A program made the translations under genes and the position numbers. From positions 1-63,052 of the forward strand of contig ML014219.1 in the NCBI GenBank assembly GCA_003615045.1: a stretch of DNA of 63,052 nucleotides. Reading direction: 5' to 3'. Shown in pieces: positions 10,306 through 21,514 of the stretch. Within the stretch, counting starts at the first letter, position 1; each line of letters opens with the position of its first letter. The notes under the pieces are model-generated. The model did not search any database, had not been told where the DNA came from, and saw nothing but the letters and a program-made list of their open reading frames with translations. Source of the stretch: Caulochytrium protostelioides. Lineage: Eukaryota > Chytridiomycota > Caulochytriomycetes > Caulochytriales > Caulochytriaceae.

Positions 10306-11895
10306 CTAGCGGATGTTGAAGACGGTCGCCTGGAGCTCCTCGGGCGTGCGGCCCTTGGTCTCTGGGAGGACGCGCAGGACAAAAACGATCATGGCGCCCA
10401 TGCACGCGGCAAAGAAGAAGAAGATGTTGTAGCCCACGGCGCCGATCGCCGACGGCAGCACGAGCCCCACGAGCGCCGCGCCGGCCCAGTTGATCGCGGT
10501 GCAGAGCCCCGAGGCAGCGGCAGTCGCGCGCGCCGGAACGATCTCCGGGAAAATGAGCCAGGGAATCGATCCGAGGCCCAGCCCGTAGGAGCCCGTGAAT
10601 GTCATCAGCGTGAACACCATCAATGCCGCCGAGTCGAATCCGCCGAACGACGAGACCGCGAGCATCAACGAGCACATGCCCATCCCGATGGACGACGCAA
10701 GCAGCAGCGTGCGGCGGCCCTGCTTCTCAATAAGCGGCAGGGTCACGATCGTCATGACCACGTTGACCACGGACGTCAGCAGCGACAGCTTGACGGCAGT
10801 CTCCGCCGTAAATTTAGACGAAAAGATGCGCGTCGAAAAGAAGATCGCCGCATTGATGCCGGATCCCTGCTGCGCTAGCTGCAGAATGAATGCATACACA
10901 ACAGGCCGGCACAGGTTAGGGCGCGCAAAGACTTGCTGCAGTGTGACCGGCACTTCGTCCTGATTGGCAGGCCGCGGGAGCGACGCGTGTTGAGGCACGA
11001 TCATGGGCGTCGTCGACACGGGCGAGCCGGGCACAAGCGGCACCTGATCACCGTAGTCGTCGTTCCAGCTCTCGCGCGGCGAGGCGGCCGCCGCCGCCGC
11101 CGTTGTTGTTGTTGCAGTGGCAGCGGCGCCCTCAGTCGCCACAACGTCGTTGTGGTGGTGGTGGTGGTGGCTATCCACACGCGAGCTTACGCCAAACAGC
11201 TCTTCGTCGACATCAACGCCAGGACCGCGGAGACGCTGCGTCGCAATACGAGCTTCATTGATAAACCCGTTGCTGGCCAGCCAGCGCGGCGACTCGACGG
11301 TGGACGGGAGCAGGGCGAGCTGAACGAGCCCGGGCAGCGCCTGATACAGAAAGAGCCATCGCCAGCGATGGGGCACGCTCCAGGCGATGCCGAAGGCTTG
11401 GGACACGAGGACGCCTAGCATGATAATGAGCTGGTTGCACGACCCGAGTGTGCCGCGGAGGTGTGTCGGGGCGAGCTCCGCAATGTACAGCGGCAGCACG
11501 ACAGTGCCGACGCCCATGCCCAAGCCTTGGAAAACGCGGCCTGCGATGAGGGAGCCAATGGAAGGCGCCAGGCCAATGAGCAGCGCGCCAATGATGTTGG
11601 GGATGTTGCTAAACAGCAGGATTCGGCGGCGGCCGAAGCGAGCCGCGAGGTGGCCGCCCGCGAGGCCGCCGACGATGCCTGCAAAGAGGAAGCCCGAGAC
11701 GAATGCGCCCCAGGACCAGTCGTCCATGGCAAAGCACGTGGGCAGTCGCGCCATCGGGTTGACCCAGACCGAGCCGAGCGCGCAGTTCGTCATCGCCTGC
11801 TCGGGCGCATTAACGACCGCCGTCGTGTACCCGAACTGGAACGCCGACAGCAGGCCGACGCCGACGCAGTAGAAGAGGTAGGTTTGGCCCTCCAT
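10306..11895 (-). CDS. MFS sugar transporter (GLUT-like)
   Basis: A plasma- or vacuolar-membrane hexose facilitator/proton symporter of the MFS sugar-porter family. Twelve membrane segments are visible. Helix 1 reads GVGLLSAFQFGYTTAVVNAP, where FGY...NAP is typical of GLUT proteins. Family marks follow in order: RFGRRR in loop 2-3, RVFQGLGMGVG and P.YIAELAP..LRGTLG, ESPRWL before the central loop, QQGSGINAAIFFSTRIF in helix 7, QGRR, and PETKGRTPEEL after helix 12. The central loop (about residues 240-315) carries a six-His run and a Thr/Ala tract, unusual for the family and probably disordered. The length of 529 residues is normal. The start at 11895 places Met just before helix 1, with almost no N-terminal tail. 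Confidence 0.92.
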   Translation of the reverse strand: MEGQTYLFYCVGVGLLSAFQFGYTTAVVNAPEQAMTNCALGSVWVNPMARLPTCFAMDDWSWGAFVSGFLFAGIVGGLAGGHLAARFGRRRILLFSNIPNIIGALLIGLAPSIGSLIAGRVFQGLGMGVGTVVLPLYIAELAPTHLRGTLGSCNQLIIMLGVLVSQAFGIAWSVPHRWRWLFLYQALPGLVQLALLPSTVESPRWLASNGFINEARIATQRLRGPGVDVDEELFGVSSRVDSHHHHHHNDVVATEGAAATATTTTAAAAAASPRESWNDDYGDQVPLVPGSPVSTTPMIVPQHASLPRPANQDEVPVTLQQVFARPNLCRPVVYAFILQLAQQGSGINAAIFFSTRIFSSKFTAETAVKLSLLTSVVNVVMTIVTLPLIEKQGRRTLLLASSIGMGMCSLMLAVSSFGGFDSAALMVFTLMTFTGSYGLGLGSIPWLIFPEIVPARATAAASGLCTAINWAGAALVGLVLPSAIGAVGYNIFFFFAACMGAMIVFVLRVLPETKGRTPEELQATVFNIR

Positions 11896-13434
11896 CGCGG
11901 CCCGTCCGCGTCAGATGCGATGATGGGGGAAACCGGATGGGTCAAAGGGACGCGACGGGTGCGCAGAAGTGTCGAGTCCGACGTCGGTGAAAGCCGTGGA
12001 CGGCGACGGCGGCCAATGCAGGACGGGCGGTATGGCGGCTGGGCGTGCAGGATGACCGCGCCCGGGATGGCTCTGATCCCGGCCTGCAAGATCAAGCAGA
12101 AGGGGAAGGATCCTCCACCATGGACACGATGCCGCCGCAATGCAAAACGAATTTCTCGGCGTAATAAGGATGCGCGAGGGAACGAGCGGCTGCAAGGCCA
12201 ACAGACTGAACAAGCTGGCCGTTGCTGAGTATGACGGGAGCGATGGTGCGGAGCAGCGCGGCCGTCGACAACAAGCGGGCCAGGAGACGGGACCTCACGA
12301 TGCGGTTCAGCCGGAGTGAGAACAGCGCCGGAGCAGGGGCAAGGCGGGCGGACGCCGGCGGGAAGAGATGTCGCGGGGCGGCGGTCAATCGGCGAAGGCG
12401 ACGAAGCCACGTTGGGCGGCTGGCATGAAGCGATGGGGCCACGGAGCGACCAACACACACACACACACGGAAAGAACTACGACACGACGCAATGTTCAGC
12501 CGTCAATGTCAGGGCGAGAGGGCCGCGTTGTCAAGAGCGATGCAAGGTCTTGACAAGCTGGCTTCAAGTGGGCTAGGAAGAGTGGTCTTGCCCAGGACAA
12601 GTGAAAACGGTGTGAAAAGGCGAACGAGACTCGCGTGTTCCATTCAAGTGGAAACAATAAAATAACGGACGAAACGGAAGAAAGCGGAGAGAATGAGCCG
12701 GTATCGTATGCGCCTCTTCTGGCAATGTGGCGTTCAGGCGGTGCTCGAGCGTGAGTGCTGGCTAAGGCACAGGGGTACAGTCGCACGGGCCAGTGGTGAT
12801 GATGCGGCTTCAAGTCACACAATGTCCTGGAAAGTCAGGGGGTCGTTGCACGCCCGTCGATCCCTGAGTGAAAAAAGAAAAAACAAAAGAGTGAAAGCGA
12901 TAAGACTGTCCATGTGGCGAGGTGGCGGCGAACGAGGCGAGGGGTTCTGGCCTTCTCGCAGCAGCGTGTCAAGCAGACTTGAAGCTGAAGGGATGGGGTC
13001 GCGCACACTCGTCGCCTCCCATGCCAGCATCAATCAGCATCAACCAGCATCACGTATACTGAGAGGTCCCTGAGAAATGAACCAACATGAGAAACAAAAA
13101 ACGAGGGATGTTAATGGTCATGGCAGCATCGACGTCTTCTCGATTTCGTCTGCCTGAAGCGTGCTCGGTCGTTGTGCACATCGCATCGGCCGACGTCACG
13201 CGCCCTGCGCCATGCCTCAGGCCCGCCCGCATGCGCCGTTCCCGTTGTTGGAGACGCCGTTCATGTGCGTGTTCATGTGCTCGGGCATGTGGTGGAAGCG
13301 GGTCTGGATCCTGAGACGTCACAGAGAGTGGGCGGGAGGTATTCCAGCCTGATGCGGCTCCAAAGCCATGCCCGCCTTCCGCCCCACCGCCTCACCAAAG
13401 ATACAACAACTCGTCTCATGGCTTCAGGCGACGC

Positions 13435-13495
13435 GACGTGATGCGATGCAATGCGATGCGATGCGATGCGATGTGATGTGATGTGATGCGATGCG
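13435..13495. repeat. GATGC pentanucleotide array
   Basis: About a dozen tandem GATGC/GATGT pentamers. The same pentamer, read on the other strand as GCATC, recurs at 49846-49925, and short runs occur near 14085 and 52680. Confidence 0.9.
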
Positions 13496-13930
13496 TCTGC
13501 CTGCCTGCTGGTTCGCGCTTCGGGCCCTTGGGGACCAGGATGCTTCGTTGTCCTCGCCCATCCCGCGTCGCGCCGTTCACACGCGCTGCGCGTCGCCTCG
13601 CGCATCGCTTCCGTTGCCGCCGTCGCCTTCTCCATTTTTTTTTTTTTTCAGACGCGTTGTTGGGGGGCAGAGGGGGCAGACCACGCGCCTTCCTGCTCCT
13701 GCGAATGGCGCATGGGCGGCGTCCCGCATGCCGCGCCCGCCTCGCTTCTCCCGGCGCCGTCCTACGACAGACCCCACGAGCACGACCGTCGACACGCCCC
13801 CGTATCGTGACGGACTGGCGACGCGGAGGCGCACGGGGGATGGATCTCACGCGACGCGCATGCGGACATGCTGGCGCAGCGCGTCGGGCGCAGGGGTGCA
13901 TGCGCGCGTCGCGTGTGCGGCGCCGCGCGG

Positions 13931-13996
13931 GGCTTCGGCTTCGGCTTCGGCTTCGGCTTCGGCTTCGGCTCCGGCTCCGGCTTCGGCTTCGGCTTG
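13931..13996. repeat. GGCTTC hexanucleotide array
   Basis: About eleven tandem GGCTTC/GGCTCC units in non-genic DNA. Confidence 0.9.
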
Positions 13997-14665
13997 GGGC
14001 ACGTCCACGTCCCAGCGACGCTGTCCCGGCCGCAAGACGGGTCCACTCTCAGCCGCGTACCAAGACCCGCCCGATGAAGCGACGTGATGTGATGCGGTGC
14101 GGGGCGGTGCGGTGTAATGCGCTGCACAGGGACCCGACCGCGTCATCGCTCGTTGCATGCTTGCTGTCCGCAACATCGATGACGACGGCAACCGGCAGGT
14201 CTATCCCCGGATGGCCTGATCCCTTCCATCCCTACGGATCCTCCATACGCCACGCGCTCTCAACCAATCAAAACGGGAAAATGCTGAAAACATGCAGGAA
14301 GAAAATCTTGAACAAAAAGAGAAACCCAAAAGGACGAGAAAGGAGAGCCGATGCAGAAGAGAAAAAAAAATTGAGCAAAAAAAAAAGAAAAGAAACAACA
14401 AGAGAAAGGGTGGAGCAACACCGACGAACGAGCAACGAAGACGCAACCAGCAGGCGACATACCCATGGCGGCTTGGCGGCGCGCCATCGACGAGGCCGTG
14501 CCGGGCATAGGTGCGGGACCTAGATCGTCTTCAGGCGACCGATCATGCTCGCCCTGGCGCGTGCGTCGTACCGGTCTCGGCGTCCAGAACAGGCTCAGCC
14601 ATCTCAGACGACATGGTCGGCGCCGTCGACGGGGCCGTTGTCGTAGACGCCGGCGTCACCGCGAG

Positions 14666-17300
14666 TCAGATCCCGAAGCCGCTGGGTCGCTGGGGCCCGT
14701 GGCGAAAGCCGTGACCAAACCCCGAGAGCCGCGTCGGATGCAGGCCCATGTTCACCGGCGGCTGGTGCGCGGCCGGGCCGAAGCCATACCCGTGCCCGTG
14801 GCCACGGTGGTGGTGGCCGCCGCCGTGCCGATTCGGCCGATCGGGCCGATCCGACGCGGGCGGCGGGGTAAAGACGGCCACGGCGTCGGCACCGCCAGCG
14901 CCCGCGGCCCCGCTGGGGTGGTTGGGAATGTGGCGGGACGGCGCATGGGATCGGCCACGATGACCATGGCCGTGGCGCCGGTGGCCACCGCGATGGTGGC
15001 TGCCGCCATAGGACGACGGCCGCGGCGGAGAAAGAGCGGCGGCTTTGGCCACGAAGGATGGCGCTGACAAGGACGCCGGCGGCATGACGGGTGGCACTAC
15101 GGGCAGCATCGCCGTTGGCACTGGCATTGACATCGGCATCGATAAGGGCATCGGCACGGCTGTCGGCGGCGTAATCGTCGCGTCCCCGGTGCCGTGGTCG
15201 GCGCCGCGGGCCGCAGCAGGCACAAAGCACTCGGCCTCCATGTTGAGATGGAAGACGGGCGAGGGGCCAGCGTCATTCAAGTGCGGCACATCCATCCCGT
15301 CAGCGCCATCGTGGCCGTCCAGCGGACCAAACACCATCGCGTGACCGTGGTGGGGAGCCGACGGGCCGCAGGCATCGGCGAAGGCGCCGTGGAGCGGGTG
15401 CACAACGCCGTCATCGGCGGCGGCGGTGTCGGCCCGGGAGGGCATCGCGGGGCCCGGAAGCGCCGGGGCGCCGAGGGGGAAGGCGGGGGCGTACGGGTGG
15501 ACGAAGCTCGAGCCGCCTAAGGGCATTGAGTGGCCAAGAAAGGACGGGGAGATGCCACGGCCATCGGCGGCGGTGCCCGGGGAGAGCGGCGCCGAGGCGG
15601 CGGCCGCATCGAAGTGGTGGGCGAGCGGAGGCGCATACGGGTACGGCGTGTGGAAGGAGAGGCCGTGGGAGTCGGGCGTCCTCATAGGCACTGGCATCGC
15701 GACGTTTGCCGAGACGGAGGCCGAGGCGACCGCATCACTGACGTCCTCCATCGTCGCCGCAGCCGTCGCCGATTCCACGGGTTCGGTCGACAGCGGCGCC
15801 AGCGGCGACGACGTCGCGACCGCCAAAGCCGCGAGGGACGCGGCGATGGCGGACACGGGCTGCGACCGCGGCGTCGATAGATAAGAGGCCTCCAGCGAGA
15901 AGCCGCTCGGCGGGGCGATGGCGACAGTCTGGGGCCCATTCACGGTACCCGTCACGGTCCCCGTCGCGGGCTCCGACACCGCCATAGTGTCGGACGTTAC
16001 TAATGCAGCCGAGGGCCGGCGGGACGCGTGGGGGTTGAGACCCGAGGAGACGTAGGCGTTCTTCTGACCGGTGAGCACCGTGGCAAGCTGGCTCACGACA
16101 AGGCCCTGGGACGAGCGCGTCGAGTGGGAGGGGAGTGCCGGATGGATGAGCATGGGCGGCGGCGTCGGCGTCGATGTCGGCGCCGGCGACGGCACAGACG
16201 GCGACACCACGGACGGCGACACCACAGCGGCGGCGGCGGCGACCTTGCCGGTCCGGTCCATACCGCGCAGCGAAGGCGTGCGGGCCGGAGCGGGCACGGT
16301 CGCCGTCGCGGCCGCCGATGCTGCTGCTGCTGCGGCGGCGGCGGCGGCGGCGTTCTTCGCTTGCCAGGCCAGCTCGGCGACATCGTGGGCCGGCGGAATG
16401 GGTCGCTCCGTTTCCGAAGGGAAAGCGACCTCGAAGCCGGTGGCGAGCCCGTTGTCGGCGAGGGCCTCGTCGGCGAAGTCGGACGCGTCGTCGTCGGCCC
16501 AGAGACTCGGCATCGTGCGGACGGCTTTGCGGAGTTCGCGTAGGGTGACGCGCTTCTCGGGGCGCAGGCAGAAGCAGCCTTCGAGCAGGTTGACGAGGTC
16601 GTAGGAGAAGCCGAACTGCTCGTGCAAGTGGCTTAAACTACCGGTGGCGGCCCACGCCGCGAAGTGCGGGTCCGAGGGATCCGGCGACAACCACAGGTTC
16701 TTGCCGGTCAGGATGTTGATCAGAATGACACCCAGCGACCAGACGTCGGCGGCGGCCGGGTGGTAATGGCCGCCCGCGGTGGCGGCGGCGCCGTCCGCGA
16801 GCGCCTCGGGCGCCATGTAGTGGCGCGAGCCACACCCAAAGTCTTTGCAGCGCTTCGCCTGCGTGGCCAAGCCGAAGTCCGAGAGTTTGACGGCGACGCG
16901 CACCGGCGGCAGCGACGGCAGGTCGTCTGGCAGAAGTTCGGCGAGCGCGCGCGCCGTCACGGCGTCCGACGCCGCGAGCACGTCGCCGCTGTTGCCGGAG
17001 TGGTGGGTCGAGTGGTGAGCGGCGGGCGTGGCCGTCGGCGCGGTCGTGGTGGCGGTGGCGGAGGACGCCATCGCGGCGGCAGCGGCCGATGCCGGCCCGT
17101 GGGCGGTCGTGCCTGCGGTGCCGAGGGCGCTGGCCGCCGCCATCGTCGTCGCCGGGGTCCCGCGGAGCACCGAGCTGGAGCGGCGCAGGGCGGCATGGCG
17201 ATCGACGCCGTGCTTCGCACCCGCCAGCGAGGGCGAGACGGGCGTCACAGCGCTCGACGAGGAGGACGAGGACGAGGAGGACCTCGAGGATGCAACGGCA

Positions 17301-17331
<31 letters not shown>

Positions 17332-19345
17332 TGCACGAGAGGACGGGCGGCGGGAAAAGGGCCGAATCGACGGTGAGGGGACCCGATCCGTGATCGAGCG
17401 GGTCCCGCAGATCGGCCTGGCCGTGATTGTCGAGGCCGTGGTGGTGGGGCGTCGTGGCCGCGACGACCCCGCCGGTGCCGCCGGTGCCGCCGGTGCCGCC
17501 GGTGCCGCCGGTGCCGGGACCATTGCTGCCCCCAAGACCGCCCGCCGCGGAGAGGGCGTCGGTCTCGGCGGTGGCGCCGTGGCCGTGACCGGCGCCGTGG
17601 GCTTCGCCTTGAACCACCTTCAGCACATACGCGCGGCGGGCCCGCATCTCGCGGACCGTCAGCGGCGTGTACTTGACCAGCACGTTTTCGGGCTTGAGGT
17701 CGCGGTGGAAGATGCCGTGCTTATGGCAGTGCAGGACCGCGTCGATGAGTTGCAGAAAGACGGTGCGCGCCGCGTGGTCGGGCGCGTACAACAACGGCGT
17801 GCTGGAGCCCGAGGCCATGAAGGGCGCATCGCAGCACGGGGGGGCGGTCGCGGCGGTCGCGACAGCCGTGGTGGTGCTACTCGGGTTGGCGCCGCCGTGG
17901 GCGCCGCTGCCGTGGGTGAGCACGTGGTGCAGATGGGCGACGGTGGTCGTCATGGCCTCACCAGCACCATTGCTGCTGTTGCTGTTGGTGGTGGTCACCA
18001 GCGCGGTGGACGGCGCCCGGGGCCCCTCGAGGCCGGCAAAGCACCAGTTGTGCGAGGAGGCGCGGCCGCACTCGCCCTTCACAATGACATCGAAGAGGTC
18101 GGCGTCGCACCACTCCAGAATCAGGAACATGGCGTCGCGCGTCGTCAGGGTGCGGTAGAGATGCGTGATGTTGGGCTGCGGACACAGGCGCTGCAGGAGC
18201 ACGGCCTCGCGGCGCTGGAACTGGAGCAGGGCGGCGGCCTCCGTGCTGGCCGTCGTCGCCGTGGCGCCCTTCGTCGATGCGGCGGCGGCGGCGGCGGCGG
18301 TTGCGGCGGTCGTCGTCGTCGCCGCGGCGGCGCGGGACGCCGAGACTGTCGGCTTGGGCAAGCACTTGACGGCGAGCTTGCGGTGCGGCGCGGCCGTTTC
18401 TTCGGCGAGATAGACGACGGCGAAGGCGCCGGACCCGAGCATCTTGGTGAGGCGGAGGCGGCCGCCGTCGAGCAGGCGGCCGATCTGGGCCAGAGGGTCG
18501 CGGCGGGGCACGGCGGCCGCCGCGTTGACGATGGGCGGGGTCGTGTCGTAGCGCTTCGAGACAACGCGCGAGTTGGCGGCGTGGCGCGGATGGCGCGACG
18601 CGGAGGCGGTCGTGGAGGACGTGGCAGCATCGTTCGCTCCGAGGGACTCGCGCGCGGCTGCATGCGGCGTGCGGTGCGACGGCGGCGGCGGCGGCGGCGG
18701 CGGCGGCGACGGCGTCGTCGTGACTGAGGCCGGGTGCAGCGTCCGCACATCGGTCTCGAGCCCTTCGTCGCTGGACGGCCACAGCGTGCCGTGGCGATGG
18801 GACGCCGGCGCGTCGGACCCGTCGAGGGCGCCGTGCTTCGCATGAGCGTCCGCGTCGGTGGTCAAGGCACCGTAGGCTGCCATCGTCCGCTCGTCCGCGT
18901 CGTCGTCGACGTCGTCGTCGTCGACCTCCTCGATCATCAGACCATCCAGGTTGTCATCGTCGATATCATGCTCGTCGTCGTCGTCGTCGTCATACTCGTC
19001 CGCGAAGACCGAGTGGTCGCTGTCGCTGTCGGAGACGCCGCCGTCGCCGCCGAACCGGCCCGCGCGGCCGCCACCGGACGTGGGGCTGCCGTCGGCCGTG
19101 GCGGTGGCCGCGGGGCCGGCCTCGAACTCGGCCTCGAAGTCCAGGTCTCGCGCAAAAGAGAACGGCTTCGACGCGAAGGTGGCGCCGGCGGCCGTGACGG
19201 TCGCAAAGGACGACGGCACGGTGAGACCGGCGCCAGGGGCGGAGGGGATCGCGATGGCGGAGGAGGACGCCGGTGGCTCGGCGCCCGACCGGGGCGCAGC
19301 CGTGGCGGTGGCCGCGTTGTCGGTGGTCTTGCTTGCGGGTGACAT
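14666..19345 (-). CDS. Ran1/Ksp1-like serine/threonine protein kinase with large inserts
   Basis: An ATP-dependent Ser/Thr kinase. The domain starts near residue 300 with the glycine loop GSGAFAVVYLAEE and the VAIK-type lysine in LAVKCLPKP. It continues with REAVLLQRL, FLILEWCDADLFDVI, HRDLKPENVLVKY near 548, KLSDFGLATQAKRC near 822, GCGSRHYMAPEAL near 840 and AADVWSLGVILINILTGKNLW. All catalytic residues (K, HRD, DFG, APE) are present. GCGSxxYMAPE and NPWLxxDPxD-like features match the Ran1/Ksp1/Sks1 group that links nutrition to meiosis and filamentous growth. The domain is broken by low-complexity inserts: one after the VAIK lysine, one after VKGECG, and one of about 270 residues between HRDLKPEN and DFG. 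The N-terminus has Asp-rich runs, and the C-terminal 600 residues are Ala/Pro/Ser-rich with a final His/Gly-rich region. Confidence 0.88.
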
Positions 19346-20387
19346 GATGACGGTGGCGACTGCGGTTAGACGTCGGGTCCAGGGCAGCAGCAGCAGCAGC
19401 AGGAAGAGGGGGCGTAGCAGCAGCGGCCGCAGGCGCCGCCTTCGGAGAAGGATGGGCCCCGTTCAGAAAGGCGACGATGGCAGACGTCAAGCGATCATGG
19501 ACCCACCGACCAGGCGGCCATTCGCGTGGGGCCGCGGGGTGCGCAGGGCCTTGTCCGCCCGAGAAGATGCGCTGGGGTGGATGGGCCCGAGCCGGCAAGG
19601 ACGCAGGGATGCGCAGACGCGCCCGCGTCGGGGGACGCGCCGTCTCGGTCCGCGTCGACGGAACGCTGCAGCGCACCGAGAGACACGGCGCACGCCAAGC
19701 GACAGCAACGCCGAATCCGGGAGCGCCTAATCCCACGCCCCTGTCACGTTGCCAGGCGTCGGCACGATGCGTTTCGCAGCGAAAGGGAGCGCGCGGTTGA
19801 ATCGCCACGCCACCCGCGAGGCCAGGGATCCCAGCGAGGCAGGGGAAGGCACGGCAGCGGCAGGTGAATCGCGTAGACACGCCCGTCCGGGAACGGGCGT
19901 TCGTGTCGAGCCTCGCGCGAGCGGCAGGATGGGTGAGCGGAGGCCGGCCAGGCGAGCGAGCGAGCGAGAGCGAGAGCGTGTGGGGGTGAGTAGGCCCCGG
20001 CGTCCCAGGTCTTGCCACGACGACGAGCGACGCAGGCACGTGATCGCTTGGGGGGGAAGTGTCAGGGTGTCAGGGGGTGCGTCAGGCGGGCGCGACGGTG
20101 GCGATCGACGTCGCGCGGGAAGTCACGGTCAGGCCTCGAGAAGCGCGGAAGGGTCAAGCAGGTCAGGACATGCGGAAGGATCGTCATGTCGTGACCACGC
20201 GTGAGGAGGCTGCAAGACGCGCGAGGAGGCTGCAAGACGCGGGAGGGCGCCAGCGAGACGCGAGGCTGCGGTGCTGGTGCACCCCGTTGGTCGTGCTCGG
20301 TCGGGCGGTGGCGGTGTCCGACGCCGGCCGACGTGCTCGGGGAGCCGGGCTACGGCCACGCGTGAAAGCTTCAATGCCGCGCGCCGC

Positions 20388-20470
20388 GGGTCGATGGGTC
20401 GACGGGTCGACAAGTCGACGGGTCGACGGGACGACGGGTCGACGGGTCGATGGGTCGACGGGTCGATGGG
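20388..20470. repeat. nine-bp GGGTCGACG tandem array
   Basis: About nine degenerate copies of GGGTCGACG/GGGTCGATG. Most copies contain GTCGAC, itself a palindrome. Confidence 0.9.
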
Positions 20471-21472
20471 TGTGCCGTTGGCCGTTGGCCGTCGGGCTGG
20501 GCGGCCACGTCAGGCTGACGATACTGCGGCGGCGGCGGCGGATCAGGATGCGGCGGATGCTGCGGATGACGCCCTTCGCCGTCGCGACGAGCGCCGGCGC
20601 GGCCCGGTCCCGGCGATCCTCGGGGCTCCGGTGCGAGCGCGTGTGGCCGGCCACGGCGCGGGCGCGGGCGCGGCGGCGTGAGCCCTCACGCGTCACTCGG
20701 CTCCCCGACGCCCGCCGCCGCTCGACGCTCGGCTCAACGACGCACGACGGCGCGGTGTCCGGTGGCTCGATGCGGGCGTGCCGCGGCGCGACCCCGCGAG
20801 TCCGGTGGCCGCCGCCGCCGCTGCCGCCGCTGCCGCCGTCGCCGTCGCAGGGACCCGGAGGCCACGTCGGCAGCGACAGCGCCCTGAGCGCGCCAGGCCA
20901 ACGACGGCACCCGGTGGCGCGCCGAGCGACGGCGGCCGAGGACCCAACGGCGGCGCGCGTCATGCAGCGACGGCGCGCGTCAGGGCAATGGCGACGACGG
21001 CCGCGATGGCGGCGGTGCCGACGACCGACGGGACCCGAACCACCGACCCGATTCGACGGCACCCGATGGGGGCGGCGGCGGCGGCGGCGGCGGCGGCCAA
21101 GCCAAGCGCGCGGATCAGCAACGCGTCCCTCGGCACGGCACGGCACGGCACGGCGCGTCACACACCGAGGCGAGCGTCGCACCGCCGCATCCGCCCACCG
21201 GCACGCCCACGCCGGCGCCGCGTCTGCACGCGCGGGCTTGCCCTCGCGATGCGGCAGCAGGCCCCCCCCCCCGGCCCGTCGGCAGGCCGCCCGTGGCGCC
21301 CGTGGATGCCGCGAGACCGACGGCGCGTCACAACCGTCGGGACCGTCGGCTCGCGCGCCGCGCCGGGCCGCGTCGGCAGCGATGCGAGGCGGCCGTCACG
21401 CGGGGCAGCTGACCCCGGTGGCGTGGCCGCGCCCAGAGCCGCGACAGGACCGCGCGGTCGCGACGACCACCC

Positions 21473-21514
21473 GCAGTGCAGTGCACTGCAGTGCACTGCA
21501 GTGCACTGCACTGC
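21473..21514. repeat. perfect 42-bp palindrome of AGTGCACTGC units
   Basis: The segment is identical to its own reverse complement. It is built from tandem ten-base units AGTGCACTGC, each holding GTGCAC. One more half unit follows to 21519. It could extrude as a cruciform. Confidence 0.9.

Larger units (their letters stand above)
11896..14665. other. gene-poor, repeat-rich interval
   Basis: This is about 2.8 kb without a supportable gene. It holds a (CA)n run near 12450, a GATGC pentamer array, a GGCTTC array, a T-run near 13635 and A-rich purine stretches near 14340-14410. Long open frames here, on both strands, are Arg/Ala/Pro-rich and lack any domain. Confidence 0.45.

Noticed and set aside
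13483-14523. 346-codon plus frame
   Set aside because: It reads through a T-run, a GGCTTC array and A-rich DNA; the composition changes with each repeat, so it is not a gene.
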